A DNA stretch of 5,738 bases from Verrucomicrobiota bacterium (GTDB lineage Bacteria; Verrucomicrobiota; Verrucomicrobiia; Verrucomicrobiales; Verrucomicrobiaceae). The position numbers and the translations under genes are program-made. This document shows, one piece after another, positions 4,680 to 5,738 of this stretch (its first letter is position 1; each line of letters opens with the position of its first letter). The stretch is taken from NCBI GenBank assembly GCA_021413535.1, contig JAIOQF010000256.1:1-5738 (forward strand), read 5' to 3'. The notes beneath the pieces were generated by a model that made no database searches, was not told where the DNA came from, and saw only the letters and a list, made by a program, of their open reading frames with translations.

Positions 4680-5738
4680 TCAGCCTTCTTCCCGGTGCCG
4701 CACGATCTTCTCCACTGAGTTCTCGGTGATGATGTTCCCCTTGGAATCGCGGCCTTTGATCATGAGTTCGGCGAACTTGTAGTCGATAAGCAGACTGCGC
4801 AGGCGCGGCTTGGGTTGAAGATGAATATCGCGCCGGTCGGCGTTGCTTTGCTCCTCAGTATCGAAGCGCTCGAAATAGAGAACCTTGGTTCCGGGTGTCT
4901 CTGAAGCCAGCGGGTATTCCTTGTCGCGGGTGACGCCGCCGACGCGGAATCGCTTGGCGAAAATGCGTCCCTGGCGTCCGTCGCGGTAGATCATGTGGTA
5001 GACCGCCTGTTCGTCCCGTTTGAAAATGGCGACGTGGCACGGGTTCTTTCCGACGTGGAACTTGGGCGCGACCTTGACCACGCTCATGACACCCTCGCGC
5101 GTGATGAACAGCACTTCGTCGAGCATGGAACATTTGCCGACCGGTTCCCCTTCCCGCTTCAAGCCAATGCCAGCGAAGCCTTCCTTCGCATCCAGATAGA
5201 GCGTCTCATCCGCGAGTGCGACATCCGCCGCATCCACACGCTCGAAGCCCGAGATGTGCGTCCGGCGCTCACGTCCCTTGCCGTATTCTTTTTTCAGTCG
5301 CTCGAAATGCGCCACGGCATAGCGAGTCATCTGACGCAGATGGCGCTGGGTCTCATCAATCGCATCCTCTAGCGCCTTAATAGCTTCGTTGGCCTCGAAG
5401 GTGTTGAACTTCGAGATGCGCTTGATGCGGATCTCTGTCAATCGGGCGATGTCATCCTCAGTCACTTCGCGTTTCAGCAACTTGAGATACGGCTTCAAGC
5501 CCTTCCAGATGGCTCCGATGACACCATCCCAGGTAGTCTGCTCTTCGATGTCGCGATAAATGCGCTTCTCAATGAATATCTTCTCCAGAGACGAGAAGAG
5601 TATCTTTTCCATTAACTCCGCCTTCCGTATCTCCAGCTCCTGTTTCAGTAACTTTACCGTGTGCTCCGTATTGTATTTCAGGATGTCGTTCACTTTCATG
5701 AACATCGGCTTGTCTTTGACAATCACGCAGGCATTGGG
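4680..5738 (-). CDS. parC: DNA topoisomerase IV-type subunit A, C-terminal part (5' end beyond window)
   Basis: The frame is open to the right edge (PNACV...), and the stop is the TGA at 4680-4682. The 352 visible residues are the C-terminal part of a type IIA topoisomerase subunit A, the subunit that cuts and rejoins DNA. Residues are counted from the window edge. Residues 20-155 form the helical C-gate/coiled-coil region: SSLEKIFIEKRIYRDIEE at about 49-66, DIARLTEIRIKRIS at 96-109, and GKGRERRTHI at 153-162, the counterpart of the GDKRRTEI end of this domain in gyrase. Residues 163-352 form a short beta-pinwheel-like C-terminal domain with DGRQGRIFAKRF (253-264) and KGRDSKGN (328-335). No canonical gyrase box (QRRGGKG-like) is visible, which favours a decatenating topoisomerase IV over gyrase. 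The text closely resembles Bacteroidetes-type ParC as I recall it. The catalytic tyrosine domain lies outside the window. The valine encoded by GTG at 5726 is internal and not a start. The gene converges on the pgpH-ybeY fusion. Confidence 0.9.
   Translation of the reverse strand, partial: PNACVIVKDKPMFMKVNDILKYNTEHTVKLLKQELEIRKAELMEKILFSSLEKIFIEKRIYRDIEEQTTWDGVIGAIWKGLKPYLKLLKREVTEDDIARLTEIRIKRISKFNTFEANEAIKALEDAIDETQRHLRQMTRYAVAHFERLKKEYGKGRERRTHISGFERVDAADVALADETLYLDAKEGFAGIGLKREGEPVGKCSMLDEVLFITREGVMSVVKVAPKFHVGKNPCHVAIFKRDEQAVYHMIYRDGRQGRIFAKRFRVGGVTRDKEYPLASETPGTKVLYFERFDTEEQSNADRRDIHLQPKPRLRSLLIDYKFAELMIKGRDSKGNIITENSVEKIVRHREEG

Noticed and set aside
1..5738. Mobile element, CRISPR array, tRNA or rRNA gene.
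   Set aside because: No transposase or integrase, no regularly spaced repeats, and no tRNA- or rRNA-like sequence were seen on either strand.

Overview
The window looks like chromosomal DNA from a moderately GC-rich Gram-negative bacterium, most probably Verrucomicrobiota or a relative in the PVC/FCB groups. Three things suggest this. The topoisomerase IV-type subunit A closely resembles the Bacteroidetes/PVC form. The YbeY domain carries the Leu and Asp variants I associate with FCB/PVC YbeY proteins. None of the four visible gene starts has a Shine-Dalgarno sequence at normal spacing. The lineage is inferred from recalled family patterns, not from a search.

Layout. The left edge (2-85) holds the last 27 codons of an unidentified + strand gene. 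A spacer with a strong hairpin (123-149) follows. Next come two exported proteins of unknown function on the + strand, 17 nt apart: a 273-residue protein (185-1006) and a small, probably beta-rich protein (1024-1464). The signal peptide of the second is interrupted by an in-frame TAG at 1072-1074. The 175-nt gap before phoH is almost exactly filled by a large imperfect inverted repeat whose two arms are degenerate 7-bp tandem arrays.

The core is an RNA-metabolism and signalling cluster: phoH (1640-2602), then one 665-codon reading frame (2666-4663). That frame joins a seven-transmembrane HD phosphohydrolase (PgpH type, cyclic di-AMP phosphodiesterase family) to a complete YbeY endoribonuclease. 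Firmicutes carry phoH, pgpH and ybeY as separate neighbouring genes; here the last two are one frame. The HD part keeps all the expected metal ligands but lacks the large extracellular domain of classical PgpH. YbeY has Asp as its third metal ligand and Leu at the position of the conserved Arg. If made as one protein, it would tether a ribosome-processing RNase, whose usual partner is PhoH, to a membrane-bound nucleotide-signal hydrolase. A perfect 14-bp palindrome lies between phoH and the fusion gene.

On the right, a minus-strand gene runs in from beyond the window: the C-terminal 352 residues of a type IIA topoisomerase subunit A (ParC-like). It converges on the fusion gene, and a hairpin over the junction may terminate both transcripts.

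The observations most worth following are the PgpH-YbeY fusion, the amber codon in the small exported protein, and the inverted heptad-repeat element in front of phoH.
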